Origin: Paraburkholderia terricola
GTDB lineage: Bacteria > Pseudomonadota > Gammaproteobacteria > Burkholderiales > Burkholderiaceae
Reading direction: 5' to 3'
NCBI RefSeq assembly: GCF_900142195.1
Contig: NZ_FRAB01000027.1
Location: 1 to 64,000 of the forward strand
DNA length: 64,000 nt
In this document: positions 17,758-27,296 of the stretch, one piece after another
Layout of the letters: each line of letters opens with the position of its first letter
Numbering within the stretch: the stretch's first letter is position 1
The notes under the pieces: generated by a model
What the model was told of the DNA's origin: nothing
The model's database searches: none
The model's input: only the letters and a program-made list of their open reading frames with translations
Program-made: the position numbers and the translations under genes

Positions 17758-18537
17758 ATGAACACCAGGAAGCAAAAGCTCTTCGTCGACGAGCTTCACA
17801 AACAGTACGGCGACAACGAAGTCCTCAAGGGCGTGTCGCTGAAGGCCAACGCCGGCGACGTGATCAGCGTGATCGGCTCGTCCGGCTCGGGTAAGAGCAC
17901 GATGCTTCGCTGCATCAACTTTCTCGAGCAGCCGAACTCGGGGCGCATTTTCGTCGACGGTGAGGAAGTGCGTACGCAGATCGCGAAAAACGGCGCGTTG
18001 CGCGTGTCCGACCCGAAGCAGTTGCAGCGCGTGCGCACCAGGCTGTCGATGGTGTTTCAGCACTTCAACCTGTGGTCGCACATGAACGTGCTCGAGAACA
18101 TCATCGAGGCGCCGGTCAACGTGCTGGGCATGAAGCGGAAAGACGCCGAAGAGCGCGCGCGTGAATACCTGGAGAAAGTGGGCCTCGCGCCGCGTCTCGA
18201 GAAGCAGTATCCATCGCATCTGTCGGGCGGCCAGCAGCAGCGCGTGGCAATCGCGCGCGCGCTCGCCATGCATCCGGACGTCATGCTGTTCGACGAGCCC
18301 ACTTCCGCGCTCGACCCCGAACTGGTCGGCGAAGTGCTCAAGGTCATGCAGACGCTCGCCGAGGAAGGCCGCACGATGATCGTCGTCACGCACGAAATGG
18401 CGTTCGCGCGCAACGTGTCGAATCACGTGATGTTCCTGCATCAAGGCCGCGTGGAAGAAGAAGGTCACCCCGACGAGGTCTTCAAGAATACGAAGAGCGA
18501 ACGCCTGAAACAGTTCCTCTCCGGCAGCCTCAAATGA
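17758..18537 (+). CDS. polar amino acid ABC importer ATPase, HisP-like
   Basis: A 259-aa ABC ATPase with Walker A GSSGSGKST, signature LSGGQQQRVAIARAL, Walker B VMLFDEPTSALD and switch His in VVTHEMAFAR. It has the LRVSDPKQLQRVRTRLSMVFQ insertion seen in HisP-type ATPases. It is third in the hisQ-hisM-hisP order, 49 bases after HisM. The operon's own binding protein is broken, so the transporter must use another binding protein or be idle. A terminator follows at 18594. Confidence 0.9.
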   Translation: MNTRKQKLFVDELHKQYGDNEVLKGVSLKANAGDVISVIGSSGSGKSTMLRCINFLEQPNSGRIFVDGEEVRTQIAKNGALRVSDPKQLQRVRTRLSMVFQHFNLWSHMNVLENIIEAPVNVLGMKRKDAEERAREYLEKVGLAPRLEKQYPSHLSGGQQQRVAIARALAMHPDVMLFDEPTSALDPELVGEVLKVMQTLAEEGRTMIVVTHEMAFARNVSNHVMFLHQGRVEEEGHPDEVFKNTKSERLKQFLSGSLK

Positions 18538-18593
18538 ACGCTGCGCGGCTCGCGCGCAACCCGGTATTTGGGTTGTAGTGAATGTAGTATTAC

Positions 18594-18620
18594 AAGGCGC
18601 TTACGAGCGCCTTTTTTGTT
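18594..18620 (+). terminator. intrinsic terminator of hisQMP operon
   Basis: AAGGCGC, loop TTACGA, GCGCCTT followed by TTTTTGTTT. It lies 57 bases after the ATPase stop. Confidence 0.85.
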
Positions 18621-19134
18621 TCGCTCACCTTTGCATTCAGGTGTTTTTCGCCGCGAAAACGGCCTTCGAGCCGCTCCCCAGCTACAACTCCCCGCCTACC
18701 CCGCCACGTTTGCAGCGTCAATAGTGGCAATCCTTAAGGTTGCTCCCGCCGAACCGTGGTTCCCTTGTCGCATAAGGGTTTTCGGTGTTTTTGTGGGCCC
18801 CCGAACCCTTTATTGCGCACATTCCTATTGCAATTTGGAGACATCGAACAATGGAGGTACTAATTTCTTCTCCCACAGAAGTGTATTTTTGATAAATTAG
18901 TAACCAAAGTAGCAAAACAAAGTCCAGTAAAAGTAGTTTCACTTCAAAGCACAGAGGAGAACCGGTCGGCGAGGGATCGGCATGACGACCAGATAGCCCC
19001 AAGGCTACACGTCACGGCAGGAGACCCAATCCACCCGCTAATCTCCCTGGTACCGATTTCTGTTCGGCGCTGCTGGCGTCCGAACACCACTCGCAGTACT
19101 GGGTTTCACTTTTTGACAGGGTATGGAGGAGAAG
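18621..19134. other. porin upstream region
   Basis: 514 bases without a gene, distinctly A/T-rich from about 18790 to 18960. Porin genes often have such long regulatory leaders. I cannot assign a promoter or sRNA site with confidence. The strong site GGAGGAGA directly before 19135 sets the porin start. Confidence 0.4.
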
Positions 19135-20286
19135 ATGAAGAAAGCTTTGCTCGCCGCTGCGCTGATGACAGCCGGTGTTGTTGCGCACGCCCAAAGCAGC
19201 GTCACGCTGTACGGACGTCTTGACGCTGGCCTGGAGTACATGTCGGGCGTTCCGCAAGGCACTGGCGCAGCCGGCCAGGCAACTGGCAGCACGAACCGTT
19301 GGCGCGCGGAAAGCGGCGACTGGGGTACCAGCCTGTGGGGCTTGAAGGGTGTTGAAGACATCGGTGGCGGCAACAAGGTCCTCTTCCAGTTGGAAGGCTC
19401 CTTCAACACGATGACGGGTTCGGGCCCTGGCGGCGGCGGTCTCTTCAATCGTTGGGCAACCATCGGCTTGGCGAACGACCAGTTCGGTACGTTCACGATG
19501 GGCCGCATGCTCTTCATCTCGAACGGCGTGTGGGACTTCGACCCGTTCGGTCAATCCAACTGGTCGTCGGCATCGCTGGTGCGTGGCCGCAACTGGCCGC
19601 AATCGAGCAACAACTTCGCGTACCAGTCGCCGAAGATCGCGGGCTTTGACTTCTACGGTCAATACGCGCTGTCGAACGCAACGAGCTGGAACGGCAACGG
19701 CACAACTGCTCAAGGTCGCGAAGCCGGCGCGCAGATCACGTACACGAACTCGTTGTTCCAGATTCGCGGTCTGTATGACGAAATCCGCAATCCGGCTAAC
19801 GGCAACCTGTACGGCGCGAACCTCGACACCATCAATACGGCCAACGCAGGCGGCGGCGTGTTCTCGGCATCGCGTGAATACTCGGCGCTCGTGAACGTGT
19901 TCCTCGGCCAGTTCAAGATCCAGGCCGCTTACCAGGCTATCCGCTCGGCGGGTGCCCGGGGCGTTCTGCCGGGTCAGCCGACCACGCTCGACCACGAGTG
20001 GGGCGGCGTGACGTGGCAAGCAACGCCGGCTGCCGCGCTGATCGCAGCGGTCTACCACGTGAACGGCAACAACGGCGCGGGCAATGCGACGATCTACACG
20101 GTTGGCGGTACGTACAACCTGTCGAAGCGCACGCTGCTGGATATGCAGGTTGCACAGGTGCGAAACAGCAAATCGGCCAACTATGGCCTGAATGCGAACA
20201 ACGCAGGTCTGGCAAGCAGCACGGACAACCCGCTGCAAGGTCATAACCAAACCGGCGTCTACGCAGGTATTCAACACTCGTTCTAA
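19135..20286 (+). CDS. outer-membrane trimeric porin, Burkholderia type
   Basis: A 383-aa general diffusion porin of the Gram-negative porin family. A signal peptide (MKKALLAAALMTAGVVAHA, cleavage before QSSVTLYG) is followed by alternating beta-strand sequence and the terminal aromatic signal QHSF, with C-terminal Phe as required for outer-membrane assembly. The SSVTLYGRLDAGLEY start and the GLKGVEDIGGGNKVLFQLE block are typical of Burkholderiales porins. Codon use is biased toward a highly expressed gene. Start chosen at 19135 because GGAGGAG lies in front of it; an in-frame ATG at 19123 overlaps that site. Confidence 0.92.
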   Translation: MKKALLAAALMTAGVVAHAQSSVTLYGRLDAGLEYMSGVPQGTGAAGQATGSTNRWRAESGDWGTSLWGLKGVEDIGGGNKVLFQLEGSFNTMTGSGPGGGGLFNRWATIGLANDQFGTFTMGRMLFISNGVWDFDPFGQSNWSSASLVRGRNWPQSSNNFAYQSPKIAGFDFYGQYALSNATSWNGNGTTAQGREAGAQITYTNSLFQIRGLYDEIRNPANGNLYGANLDTINTANAGGGVFSASREYSALVNVFLGQFKIQAAYQAIRSAGARGVLPGQPTTLDHEWGGVTWQATPAAALIAAVYHVNGNNGAGNATIYTVGGTYNLSKRTLLDMQVAQVRNSKSANYGLNANNAGLASSTDNPLQGHNQTGVYAGIQHSF

Positions 20287-20376
20287 GCGAACGGTGCGCC
20301 CCGAGGGGAGTTCCTTCGGGGCGAGTCAGAAGTTCTTCGAGAGAATCTTTTTCACGCTGCTGCGAGAGGCGCGTAT

Positions 20377-20415
20377 CGGTGCGATGTCCGCAAGGGTATC
20401 GCACCGTTTTTTATT
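20377..20415 (+). terminator. intrinsic terminator after porin
   Basis: CGGTGCGA (20377-20384) pairs with TCGCACCG (20399-20406) followed by TTTTTTATT. A weaker GC hairpin at about 20297-20322 (GCCCCGAG with CTTCGGGGC) lies nearer the stop codon. Confidence 0.8.
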
Positions 20416-20482
20416 CTGAAGAGCGGTATTGCGATTGCCGCAACTGCCCGCGATGCACCGCCTCGGTGCGAAGCCGGCCCGC

Positions 20483-20821
20483 TCAAACCGCCGCTTCGTT
20501 TTCCTCGCCGGTGCGAATGCGGATCACACGCTCCACTTCCGCGACGAAAATCTTGCCGTCGCCGATCTTGCCGGTGCGCGCCGCGCCGATGATCGCGTCG
20601 ATCACCTGGTCGCATTGGCTGTCGGCCACCACCACTTCGATCTTCACTTTCGGCAGAAAGTCGACGACGTACTCTGCACCACGATAGAGCTCGGTGTGGC
20701 CTTTCTGCCGGCCGAAGCCCTTGACTTCGGTAACGGTCAGCCCCGTCAGGCCGACTTCAGCGAGCGCCTCGCGCACTTCGTCGAGTTTGAACGGTTTGAT
20801 GACTGCGGTGATGCGCTTCAT
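20483..20821 (-). CDS. glnB: nitrogen regulatory protein P-II
   Basis: A 112-aa PII signal protein that senses 2-oxoglutarate and ATP/ADP and, when uridylylated, tunes glutamine synthetase and nitrogen regulators. MKRITAVIKPFKLDEVREAL is the classic N-terminus; the T-loop reads GRQKGHTELYRGAEY with Tyr51 as the uridylylation site, and the C-terminal signature KIGDGKIFV is intact. Length is exactly that of the family. It lies 134 bases downstream of nadE on the same strand. GlnB and GlnK cannot be told apart with certainty, but there is no amtB next to it, which favours glnB. Confidence 0.9.
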   Translation of the reverse strand: MKRITAVIKPFKLDEVREALAEVGLTGLTVTEVKGFGRQKGHTELYRGAEYVVDFLPKVKIEVVVADSQCDQVIDAIIGAARTGKIGDGKIFVAEVERVIRIRTGEENEAAV

Positions 20822-20955
20822 GGCGAACCTCGTCTCGTGTCTGGAAGAGTGAAAGGAAATTGGGTGATTTTTATTCTACGCCGCGCCGGATGCGTTGCGG
20901 CAATCCGGCTCGCTTCAGTCTCTTTCGGGTAATCGGCAGCCGTTCTTCCCGAAGC

Positions 20956-22668
20956 TCACTCCACGGGCTCGGTGTAGCGCGAAGTGATCGGATAGCGCCA
21001 GTCGCGGCCGAACGCGCGATGCGTGACGCGAATGCCGATCGGCGCCTGACGGCGCTTGTACTCGTTGATCTTGATGAGGCGCGTGACGCGCTTCACGTCG
21101 TCGACCGCATAGCCCGCGGCGATGATTTCGGCGAGGGAACGATCCTCTTCCATGTACATGCGCATGATCGCGTCGAGTACTTCGTACGGCGGCAGACTGT
21201 CCTGGTCGGTCTGATTCTCGCGCAGTTCCGCCGAGGGCGCGCGCGTCAGGATCCGCTCGGGAATCACGTTCTGCTTGCCGAACCCGGTGGCCTGGTTGCG
21301 GTAGTGGCACAACCTGTAGACGAGCGTCTTGGCGATGTCCTTGATCACCGCAAAGCCGCCGGCCATGTCGCCGTACAACGTGCAGTAGCCCACCGCCATC
21401 TCGCTCTTGTTGCCGGTGGTCAGCACGATCGAGCCGAATTTGTTCGACAGCGCCATCAGCAAGGTGCCGCGAATGCGGGCCTGGATATTTTCTTCGGTGG
21501 CGTCTTCGGCGCGGCCCGCGAATTCATCCGCCAGCGCGTTGCGGAACGCGTCGAACATCGGCGCGATCGCGATCTCGTCGTAACGCACGCCGACGCGGCG
21601 CGCCATGTCGGCGGCGTCGGTGGTCGAGATGTCCGCGGTGTAGCGCGACGGCATCATCACCGCGCGCACCCGCTCCGCGCCGAGCGCGTCGCACGCGACC
21701 GCCAGCACCAGCGCCGAATCCACGCCGCCCGACAGGCCGATCAGCGCGCCCGGAAAGCCGTTCTTCTCGATGTAGTCGCGCACGCCCATCACGAGCGCGG
21801 CGTACACCTGCGCTTCGAGCGACAGCTCGGGCGCGATCGCGGCCGGCAGCGGCTTGCCGCCCTCGAACTCGACGATCGCGGTGGCTTCCTCGAACTGCGC
21901 CATCTTCGCGACCAGTTCGCCCTTGTCGTCGAGCACGAACGAGCCGCCGTCGAACACCAGTTCGTCCTGCGCGCCGACCATGTTGACGTAGACCATCGGC
22001 AAACCGGTTTCGCGAATCCGCCCGCGCAGAATGTCGAAGCGCACCGCTTCCTTGTTCAGGTGGTACGGCGAGCCGTTGGGAATCAGCAGCACTTGCGCGC
22101 CCGCCGCCTTCGCCATTTGCGCGGCCGACGCATGCCATGCGTCCTCGCAGATCACCACGCCGTACTTCACGCCGTCCAGTTCGAACACGAAGGGCTGCGG
22201 GTCGGACGCGAAGTAGCGCTTCTCGTCGAACACTTCGGTATTGGGCAAATCCTGCTTGCGATAGGTGCCCGCCACTTCCCCGCCGACGATCAGCGAGGCC
22301 GCGTTGAACGTGTCGACCGGCGGCACGCCGCGCTCGATCGGCGCGTTTGCATTACCATGACCGTGCCCCGCGCTGTGCGACCCGGCGTGCGCCACCTCGC
22401 GCAGCGGATGGCCGACGATCACATGCAAGCCGGCGAACGGTTTGAGTTGCGTGGCGAGGTCGGCCAACGCCGCCGCGCTCGCGGTATAGAACGCGGGGCG
22501 CAGCAGCAGATCTTCGGGCGGGTAACCGGACAGCGCGAGTTCAGGTGCGATCAGCAGCTTCGCGCCGCCTTCGTGCGCGACACGCGCGGCGGCGACGATC
22601 TTCGCGACGTTGCCGGCGAAGTCGCCGACGGTGACATTGATTTGAGCAAGAGCGATTCGGGTCTTCAT
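20956..22668 (-). CDS. nadE: glutamine-dependent NAD+ synthetase
   Basis: Catalyses the last step of NAD synthesis, amidating deamido-NAD+ with ammonia released from glutamine. The 570-aa protein has an N-terminal nitrilase-type glutaminase domain with the Glu43/Lys138/Cys174 triad (PELALSGYP, YRKQDLPN, VICEDAWH) and a C-terminal synthetase domain with the P-loop SGGVDSALVLAVA. I start it at 22668 (MKTRIALAQINV), where the family begins, not at the longer frame. A small His/Gly-rich insertion (SHSAGHGHGNAN, 97-108) is not usual. It is upstream of glnB, linking NAD and nitrogen metabolism. Confidence 0.92.
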   Translation of the reverse strand: MKTRIALAQINVTVGDFAGNVAKIVAAARVAHEGGAKLLIAPELALSGYPPEDLLLRPAFYTASAAALADLATQLKPFAGLHVIVGHPLREVAHAGSHSAGHGHGNANAPIERGVPPVDTFNAASLIVGGEVAGTYRKQDLPNTEVFDEKRYFASDPQPFVFELDGVKYGVVICEDAWHASAAQMAKAAGAQVLLIPNGSPYHLNKEAVRFDILRGRIRETGLPMVYVNMVGAQDELVFDGGSFVLDDKGELVAKMAQFEEATAIVEFEGGKPLPAAIAPELSLEAQVYAALVMGVRDYIEKNGFPGALIGLSGGVDSALVLAVACDALGAERVRAVMMPSRYTADISTTDAADMARRVGVRYDEIAIAPMFDAFRNALADEFAGRAEDATEENIQARIRGTLLMALSNKFGSIVLTTGNKSEMAVGYCTLYGDMAGGFAVIKDIAKTLVYRLCHYRNQATGFGKQNVIPERILTRAPSAELRENQTDQDSLPPYEVLDAIMRMYMEEDRSLAEIIAAGYAVDDVKRVTRLIKINEYKRRQAPIGIRVTHRAFGRDWRYPITSRYTEPVE

Positions 22669-22802
22669 GGCAGGATCGGCAGGCAAGCCACGAGCGGCTT
22701 GCGAGTACCGCGGCCTTGCGGCTCGACGGAACGGACAAATCGAATAAACGAACGACGCGCCGCCTGAAGCGCCGCGTCGCTCATTGGGAACAGTCACACA
22801 GA

Positions 22803-23972
22803 TTGAATCAGGAACGCTTTGATTATCGCACGGGCATTCTGGCGTCGCCCTCCGAGGTGGACGCCGCGGAATGGAATGCCCTCCTCGCGCGGCAGCAGCA
22901 GCCCACGCCGTTTCTGCGGCATGAGTTCCTGAGCGCCTTGCATGCGGCCCAATGCGCGGTCGCCGATACCGGCTGGGCGCCGCAATTCGTCACGCTGACC
23001 GATCCGCGCACGGACAAGCTCGCGGCGGCCGCGCCCGTCTATCTGAAAGGACACTCGTACGGCGAGTACGTGTTCGACTGGGCCTGGGCCGACGCCTACA
23101 AGCGCAACGGCCTGCCCTATTACCCGAAGCTGCTGTGCGCGGTGCCCTTCACGCCGGTGCAAGGCAACCGTCTGCTCGCCGCCGATACGCACGCGTTGCG
23201 GCATCTGGCGGCGACCTTGATGGCGTTCGCCGAGCAAAGCGACGTCTCGTCGCTGCACGTGCTGTTTCCCACCGAAACGGAAGCGAACGCGCTCACCGAG
23301 ATGGGCATGATGCAGCGCGAGGGCGTGCAGTTCCACTGGCTGAACGACGGCTATCGCGACTTCGACGATTTCGTCTCGACGCTCGAACAGAAGAAGCGCA
23401 AGAACATTCGCGCCGAGCGCCGCAAAGTCCACGAGGCCGGCGTGACGATGCGCCGGATTCGCGGCGAGGACATCCAGGACGCCGACTGGCGCTTCTTTAG
23501 CAAGTGCTATCGGCAAACCTATCGCGAGCACTTTTCGAGTCCGTATCTGAATCTGGATTTCTTCCGCATGATCGGCGCGTCGATGCCGGAAAACCTGCTG
23601 CTCGTGATCGCCGAATACGAAGGCAGGCCGATCGCCAGTTCGCTCGTGGTCTACCAGCGCGATGCGCAAACCGGCGGCACGCTGTACGGCCGCTACTGGG
23701 GCGCGCTGGAACACGTGCCGTGCCTGCACTTCGAAACGGCGTACTACCAACCGCTCGAATTCTGCATCGAGGAAAAACTCGGCGCGTTCGAGGGCGGCGC
23801 CCAAGGCGAGCACAAGATGGCGCGCGGCTTTCTGCCCACGGTGACGCGCTCGGCGCACTGGCTCGCGCATCCGGCCTTCGCGGATGCGGTCGGCCACTTT
23901 CTCGCCAACGAAAAGAACAGCATCCACGCGTATGTGGACGAGCTGCGCGAACACAATCCGTTCAAAGGCTGA
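22803..23972 (+). CDS. FemAB/GNAT-like acyltransferase (COG3146-type)
   Basis: A protein of about 389 aa with a GNAT-like acyltransferase fold of the peptidogalycan-biosynthesis type (formerly DUF482). Features are EWNALLARQQQPTPFLRHEF at the N-terminus, KKRKNIRAERRKVHEAGV in the centre, SPYLNLDFFRMIGASMPENL, and GGTLYGRYWGALEHVPCLHF near the C-terminus, where catalysis is expected. The substrate is not known. No ATG fits; TTG at 22803 gives the family-like start NQERFDYRTG, and the frame is open back to TTG at 22716. It is divergent from nadE and followed after 9 bases by a GIY-YIG gene, so those two form an operon. Confidence 0.8.
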   Translation: MNQERFDYRTGILASPSEVDAAEWNALLARQQQPTPFLRHEFLSALHAAQCAVADTGWAPQFVTLTDPRTDKLAAAAPVYLKGHSYGEYVFDWAWADAYKRNGLPYYPKLLCAVPFTPVQGNRLLAADTHALRHLAATLMAFAEQSDVSSLHVLFPTETEANALTEMGMMQREGVQFHWLNDGYRDFDDFVSTLEQKKRKNIRAERRKVHEAGVTMRRIRGEDIQDADWRFFSKCYRQTYREHFSSPYLNLDFFRMIGASMPENLLLVIAEYEGRPIASSLVVYQRDAQTGGTLYGRYWGALEHVPCLHFETAYYQPLEFCIEEKLGAFEGGAQGEHKMARGFLPTVTRSAHWLAHPAFADAVGHFLANEKNSIHAYVDELREHNPFKG

Positions 23973-23981
23973 AGCGCGTTT

Positions 23982-24308
23982 ATGCCGTGGTTTCTCTATC
24001 TGCTCGAATGCTCGGACGGCAGCGTTTATACGGGCATCGCCGTCGACGTCGAGGCACGTTTCGATAAACACATGAGCGGCATGGGCGCGCGGTATACACG
24101 CTCGCGCAAGCCGGTGCGCGTGCTGGCGTCGTTCGAATTGGCGGACCGCTCGAGCGCTTCGCGCGCCGAGTATTGGGTCAAGCGTTTGTCCGCTGTTGAA
24201 AAGCGGGCGCTGGCGGCGGGGCTGCGCACGCTGGAATCGGCGTTGCCGTTGCCCGAGCCGGAGCCGCTCGCCGATGACGAAACGGAACAGGAAACCGGCG
24301 CTTCGTGA
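23982..24308 (+). CDS. GIY-YIG nuclease superfamily protein (UPF0213, YhbQ-like)
   Basis: A 108-aa single-domain GIY-YIG protein. The signature is WFLYLLECSDGSVYTGIAVD (the YLLxC...YTG form of GIY-YIG), followed by RFDKHMSGMGARYTRSRKP and AEYWVKRLSAVEKRAL, the usual arrangement in YhbQ-like proteins. The last 20 residues are acidic and low in complexity. Characterised homologues show weak nuclease activity; the cellular role is unclear. It is cotranscribed with the acyltransferase upstream. Confidence 0.85.
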   Translation: MPWFLYLLECSDGSVYTGIAVDVEARFDKHMSGMGARYTRSRKPVRVLASFELADRSSASRAEYWVKRLSAVEKRALAAGLRTLESALPLPEPEPLADDETEQETGAS

Positions 24309-24404
24309 CGGCGCTTTGCCTTCGCTGCGGGATGCGTGCTCGCGCTTCGTGCTCCGCGCGAATCACGCATCAGATCGCCCCGCCTACCTGCTCGCGACGG
24401 CTCG

Positions 24405-26498
24405 CTACCCTCTCGCCTCACGCATCCGCTCAGTCAACAGCCGCTGCATCAGCGCGAGTTCACCCACCGCATCGGCCTCGAGCGACGTCAGCTTGTCCCG
24501 CGCCGGAAGCTCATGGCGGATCGGCCGTAGCGTCCGCTCCAACGCGGCGTCGATGTCGGCGCTCACGGCGGCGATCCACATGCCGAGTTCATCGTGCCTG
24601 TCGCGCCGCGTCGTACTCAGGCGCAACTGCGTCGCGGTGCCCGCCATTCTTCGCAACAGACTCAGCACCGTCAGCGTCACGGTGTCGATCATCGAGTCCT
24701 CGAGTTTTTCGAGGCGAACGCGGCCGATCGCTTCCTCCGCGTTATTGCTGCCGAGGCCCGCGGCTCTGCGCAAGCGCTCCATGTCCTTTTCGCTGCGGCG
24801 CGGCGACTCCAGCGCCGCGCTCAGATACTCGACGTTGGCTCGCACCGCCCCGCTCAGATAAGCGCGGTAGTCGGCCTTTTCACGCGTCGGCCACAGATAG
24901 AAGGTTGCGACGAGCGCCAGCACGCAGCCGAGCACGTTGTTGCCGAGCCGCGTGAGCGCGAAGGCAAGTTCGCTCGCGCCAGGCGTCGCGAAGTCGGCGA
25001 CGAGCACGAAAGTCGGCGTGAGAAACAGCACGAAGAGGCTGTAGCTGACGGGGCGCAGCGCCATCGTCGCCACCACCAGCGGAAAGACCGCGAGCGAAAT
25101 GCCGAGCGGCGAATGAATCGCATAGCCGATGCCGGCCGCCAGCACGCCGCCGACGATGCTCCCCGCCGCGCGCTCGATACTGCGCGGCCAGGTCGCGGCA
25201 ATCGACGGTTGCAGTATCAGCAGCGTCGCCATCGTGGCCCAGTAGCCGAACGGCAGCCCCAGCGCGCGGATGACGAGAAAGCCCGTCGTCGTCGTCACGC
25301 CGACGCGCGCCGCGTGGCGCAAGCCGACGGACTCGGTCGTGAGATTGGCCTTGAGCGTCGACCCGGTGCGCGTCAGCAGTCTGATGGCGCTGTCGGTCCA
25401 GCGTTCGGGCGGCGCGTACGCCGGCGCGAAATCGACCAGTTCGAAGTCGGACTTCAGTTTCACCGGCTCGATCAGCGCGGTTTCGAGACGCCGCGCGAGG
25501 CGCCGCAAACGCTGTTGCATATCGGCGAGACGCTGCCATTGCCCTTCATTCGCGTCGGCGCCGATTCTGCGCAGCACGTTACCCATGCCCGCGAGCAATC
25601 GCGCCGCGCGTTGCGCGCGCCGGGCGTCGCCGGGGACTTTTTCGCTCGCGCCCGAAACGGCGATCAGATAGGCGAACAGCGCCTCGCCTTCGGTGAGCAA
25701 GCTGAGAAGCGTGTCGTAGGTTTCGCGCCCGCCCGTTCTCGACGCGGGCACGTTCGCCACCGCCTTGCGGGCGCGCTCGAGCGCGGCGCGGGCATCGGCG
25801 CGAAATTTCGCGGCATGCGTGGCCCACTCGCCGGGCGCCGCGCGCTGTTCGAGCAGACGGGCGCTGTCCAGAGCGATGTCGGCCAGTCGCAGATAAACAG
25901 CGCGCAACGACGCCCGGCTCATGGCGAACGGATGAATCCGCCAGATGGTGAGGCTGAGCACGACCGCGAACAGGCAGCCGATCAGATAGACGCCGAGAAA
26001 CGCCAGGCCTTCGCGCACGTCGCGCATCGGCCTGTCGACCATCACGACGCAAGCGGTCGCGGCGAGGATCGTCACCTGCGAGGTGGCCGCGCCCCAGATG
26101 CGGCCGAATCCGCCGAGGCTCGTGAAGATCAGCACCGCGAGCGCCGCCCAAATCGCCCCGGCGCCGGAAGCAAAGGCCGTCAGGCCGCCGCATACGGTGG
26201 AGAGAAGCGCGAAGCCCATCATCGACGCGAAACGCGCGCGATTCGAGCCGGCCGCGTCGGCGAGACAGGTCCAGAAGGCGCCGATCGCGGCCCACGCGAA
26301 GGTCGGATCGTGCAGCACATTGCCGACGGCCAGCATCGCCGTGGACGCGCAGGCCGCTCTCAGCCCTTCCGACAGATTGGCCTCGCTCGCGGAAAACGAC
26401 ACCATCCATACCGGACGCTTGCGGTAGATCGCGGTGACGATGGCATACAGCCGGTTCGACCCGCGTGGCGACGATGCGTTGGACTTGCGATTCAGCAT
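24405..26498 (-). CDS. FUSC family membrane transporter
   Basis: A 697-aa inner-membrane protein of the fusaric-acid/aromatic-acid exporter type (YccS/AaeB-like). Two membrane blocks of about six segments each (about 35-165 and 375-510) are separated by a soluble helical region rich in Arg and Ala, and a cytoplasmic helical tail follows. This domain order is typical of full-length FUSC proteins. It lacks an adjacent membrane-fusion protein gene, so it may act alone or with a distant partner. Substrate unknown. Confidence 0.85.
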   Translation of the reverse strand: MLNRKSNASSPRGSNRLYAIVTAIYRKRPVWMVSFSASEANLSEGLRAACASTAMLAVGNVLHDPTFAWAAIGAFWTCLADAAGSNRARFASMMGFALLSTVCGGLTAFASGAGAIWAALAVLIFTSLGGFGRIWGAATSQVTILAATACVVMVDRPMRDVREGLAFLGVYLIGCLFAVVLSLTIWRIHPFAMSRASLRAVYLRLADIALDSARLLEQRAAPGEWATHAAKFRADARAALERARKAVANVPASRTGGRETYDTLLSLLTEGEALFAYLIAVSGASEKVPGDARRAQRAARLLAGMGNVLRRIGADANEGQWQRLADMQQRLRRLARRLETALIEPVKLKSDFELVDFAPAYAPPERWTDSAIRLLTRTGSTLKANLTTESVGLRHAARVGVTTTTGFLVIRALGLPFGYWATMATLLILQPSIAATWPRSIERAAGSIVGGVLAAGIGYAIHSPLGISLAVFPLVVATMALRPVSYSLFVLFLTPTFVLVADFATPGASELAFALTRLGNNVLGCVLALVATFYLWPTREKADYRAYLSGAVRANVEYLSAALESPRRSEKDMERLRRAAGLGSNNAEEAIGRVRLEKLEDSMIDTVTLTVLSLLRRMAGTATQLRLSTTRRDRHDELGMWIAAVSADIDAALERTLRPIRHELPARDKLTSLEADAVGELALMQRLLTERMREARG

Positions 26499-26703
26499 CC
26501 GGACAGTGGGCTCCTAAAACACGCATTGGCGCGACGTCTGCGCGGGGTGATGCCGCGCGATTAACGAAGCTGCGACAGGCGACAGATCATAAGGGTTTAC
26601 ACCTAACTATAAAAATGGCTTCGGTTCATGCGGGCGATGCAATACGTCTATGTGCGTCGCGCAAGGCCAGGCGGGCGGCACGCGCATGCCTGGCAAGCCC
26701 ATT

Positions 26704-26741
26704 AAAAAACCGCGCGGCCCTTTCGGGCCCGCGCGGTTTTC
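26704..26741 (-). terminator. intrinsic terminator of ppa
   Basis: AAAAAACCGCGCGGGCCC-type stem: CCGCGCGGCCC and GGGCCCGCGCGG flank a short TTTC loop, with AAAAAA on the left giving a T-run on the minus strand, 27 bases after the ppa stop. Confidence 0.85.
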
Positions 26742-26768
26742 GTCATGCCAGCAGCGTGGCGACGCAGC

Positions 26769-27296
26769 TTACTTCTTGTAGTTCGCCACGCCTTCGCTGA
26801 TTTCCTTATGCGCGGCTTCGAGGTCCGCCCAGCCCTCGACCTTCACCCACTTGCCCTTCTCCAGCGCCTTGTATTGCTCGAAGAAATGCTTGATCTGATC
26901 TTTCAGGTACGCGGGCACGTCGTCGATCGACTTGAGGCTCGCGGTCATCGGGCAGACCTTGTCGTGCGGCACGGCGATCAGCTTCGCGTCCACGCCCGAT
27001 TCGTCGGTCATTTGCAGCATGCCCAGCGCGCGTGCGCGCACCACGGAGCCGGCCAGCAGCGGGAACGGCGTGATCACCAGCACGTCGACCGGGTCGCCGT
27101 CGCCCGACAGGGTTTGCGGAATGAAGCCGTAGTTGGCCGGATAGCGCATGCCCGTGCTGATGAAGCGGTCGACGACGAGCAGGCCCAAGTCCTTGTCGGC
27201 TTCGTACTTCACCGGGTCGCTCTGCGCCGGGATTTCGATGATGACGTTGAAATCTTGCGGAAGGTCTTTGCCTGCGGGGACGTGATTGAAGCTCAT
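26769..27296 (-). CDS. ppa: inorganic pyrophosphatase
   Basis: Hydrolyses pyrophosphate to phosphate and so drives biosynthetic reactions. The 175-aa family I enzyme starts MSFNHVPAGKDLPQDFNV and contains the metal-binding signature DGDPVDVLV, YGFIPQTL upstream of it, and KSIDDVP. Length is typical of bacterial soluble pyrophosphatases. The start at 27296 is chosen by homology; the open frame continues to 27554 but that part is not conserved. Confidence 0.93.
   Translation of the reverse strand: MSFNHVPAGKDLPQDFNVIIEIPAQSDPVKYEADKDLGLLVVDRFISTGMRYPANYGFIPQTLSGDGDPVDVLVITPFPLLAGSVVRARALGMLQMTDESGVDAKLIAVPHDKVCPMTASLKSIDDVPAYLKDQIKHFFEQYKALEKGKWVKVEGWADLEAAHKEISEGVANYKK

Noticed and set aside
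20860..22767. 635-aa open frame antisense to nadE
   Set aside because: Shadow of nadE: no motifs, His/Arg-rich, while the minus strand carries the full NAD+ synthetase.
24594..26564. 656-aa open frame antisense to the FUSC gene
   Set aside because: Same reason: antisense to a gene with clear membrane topology; no protein-like pattern.
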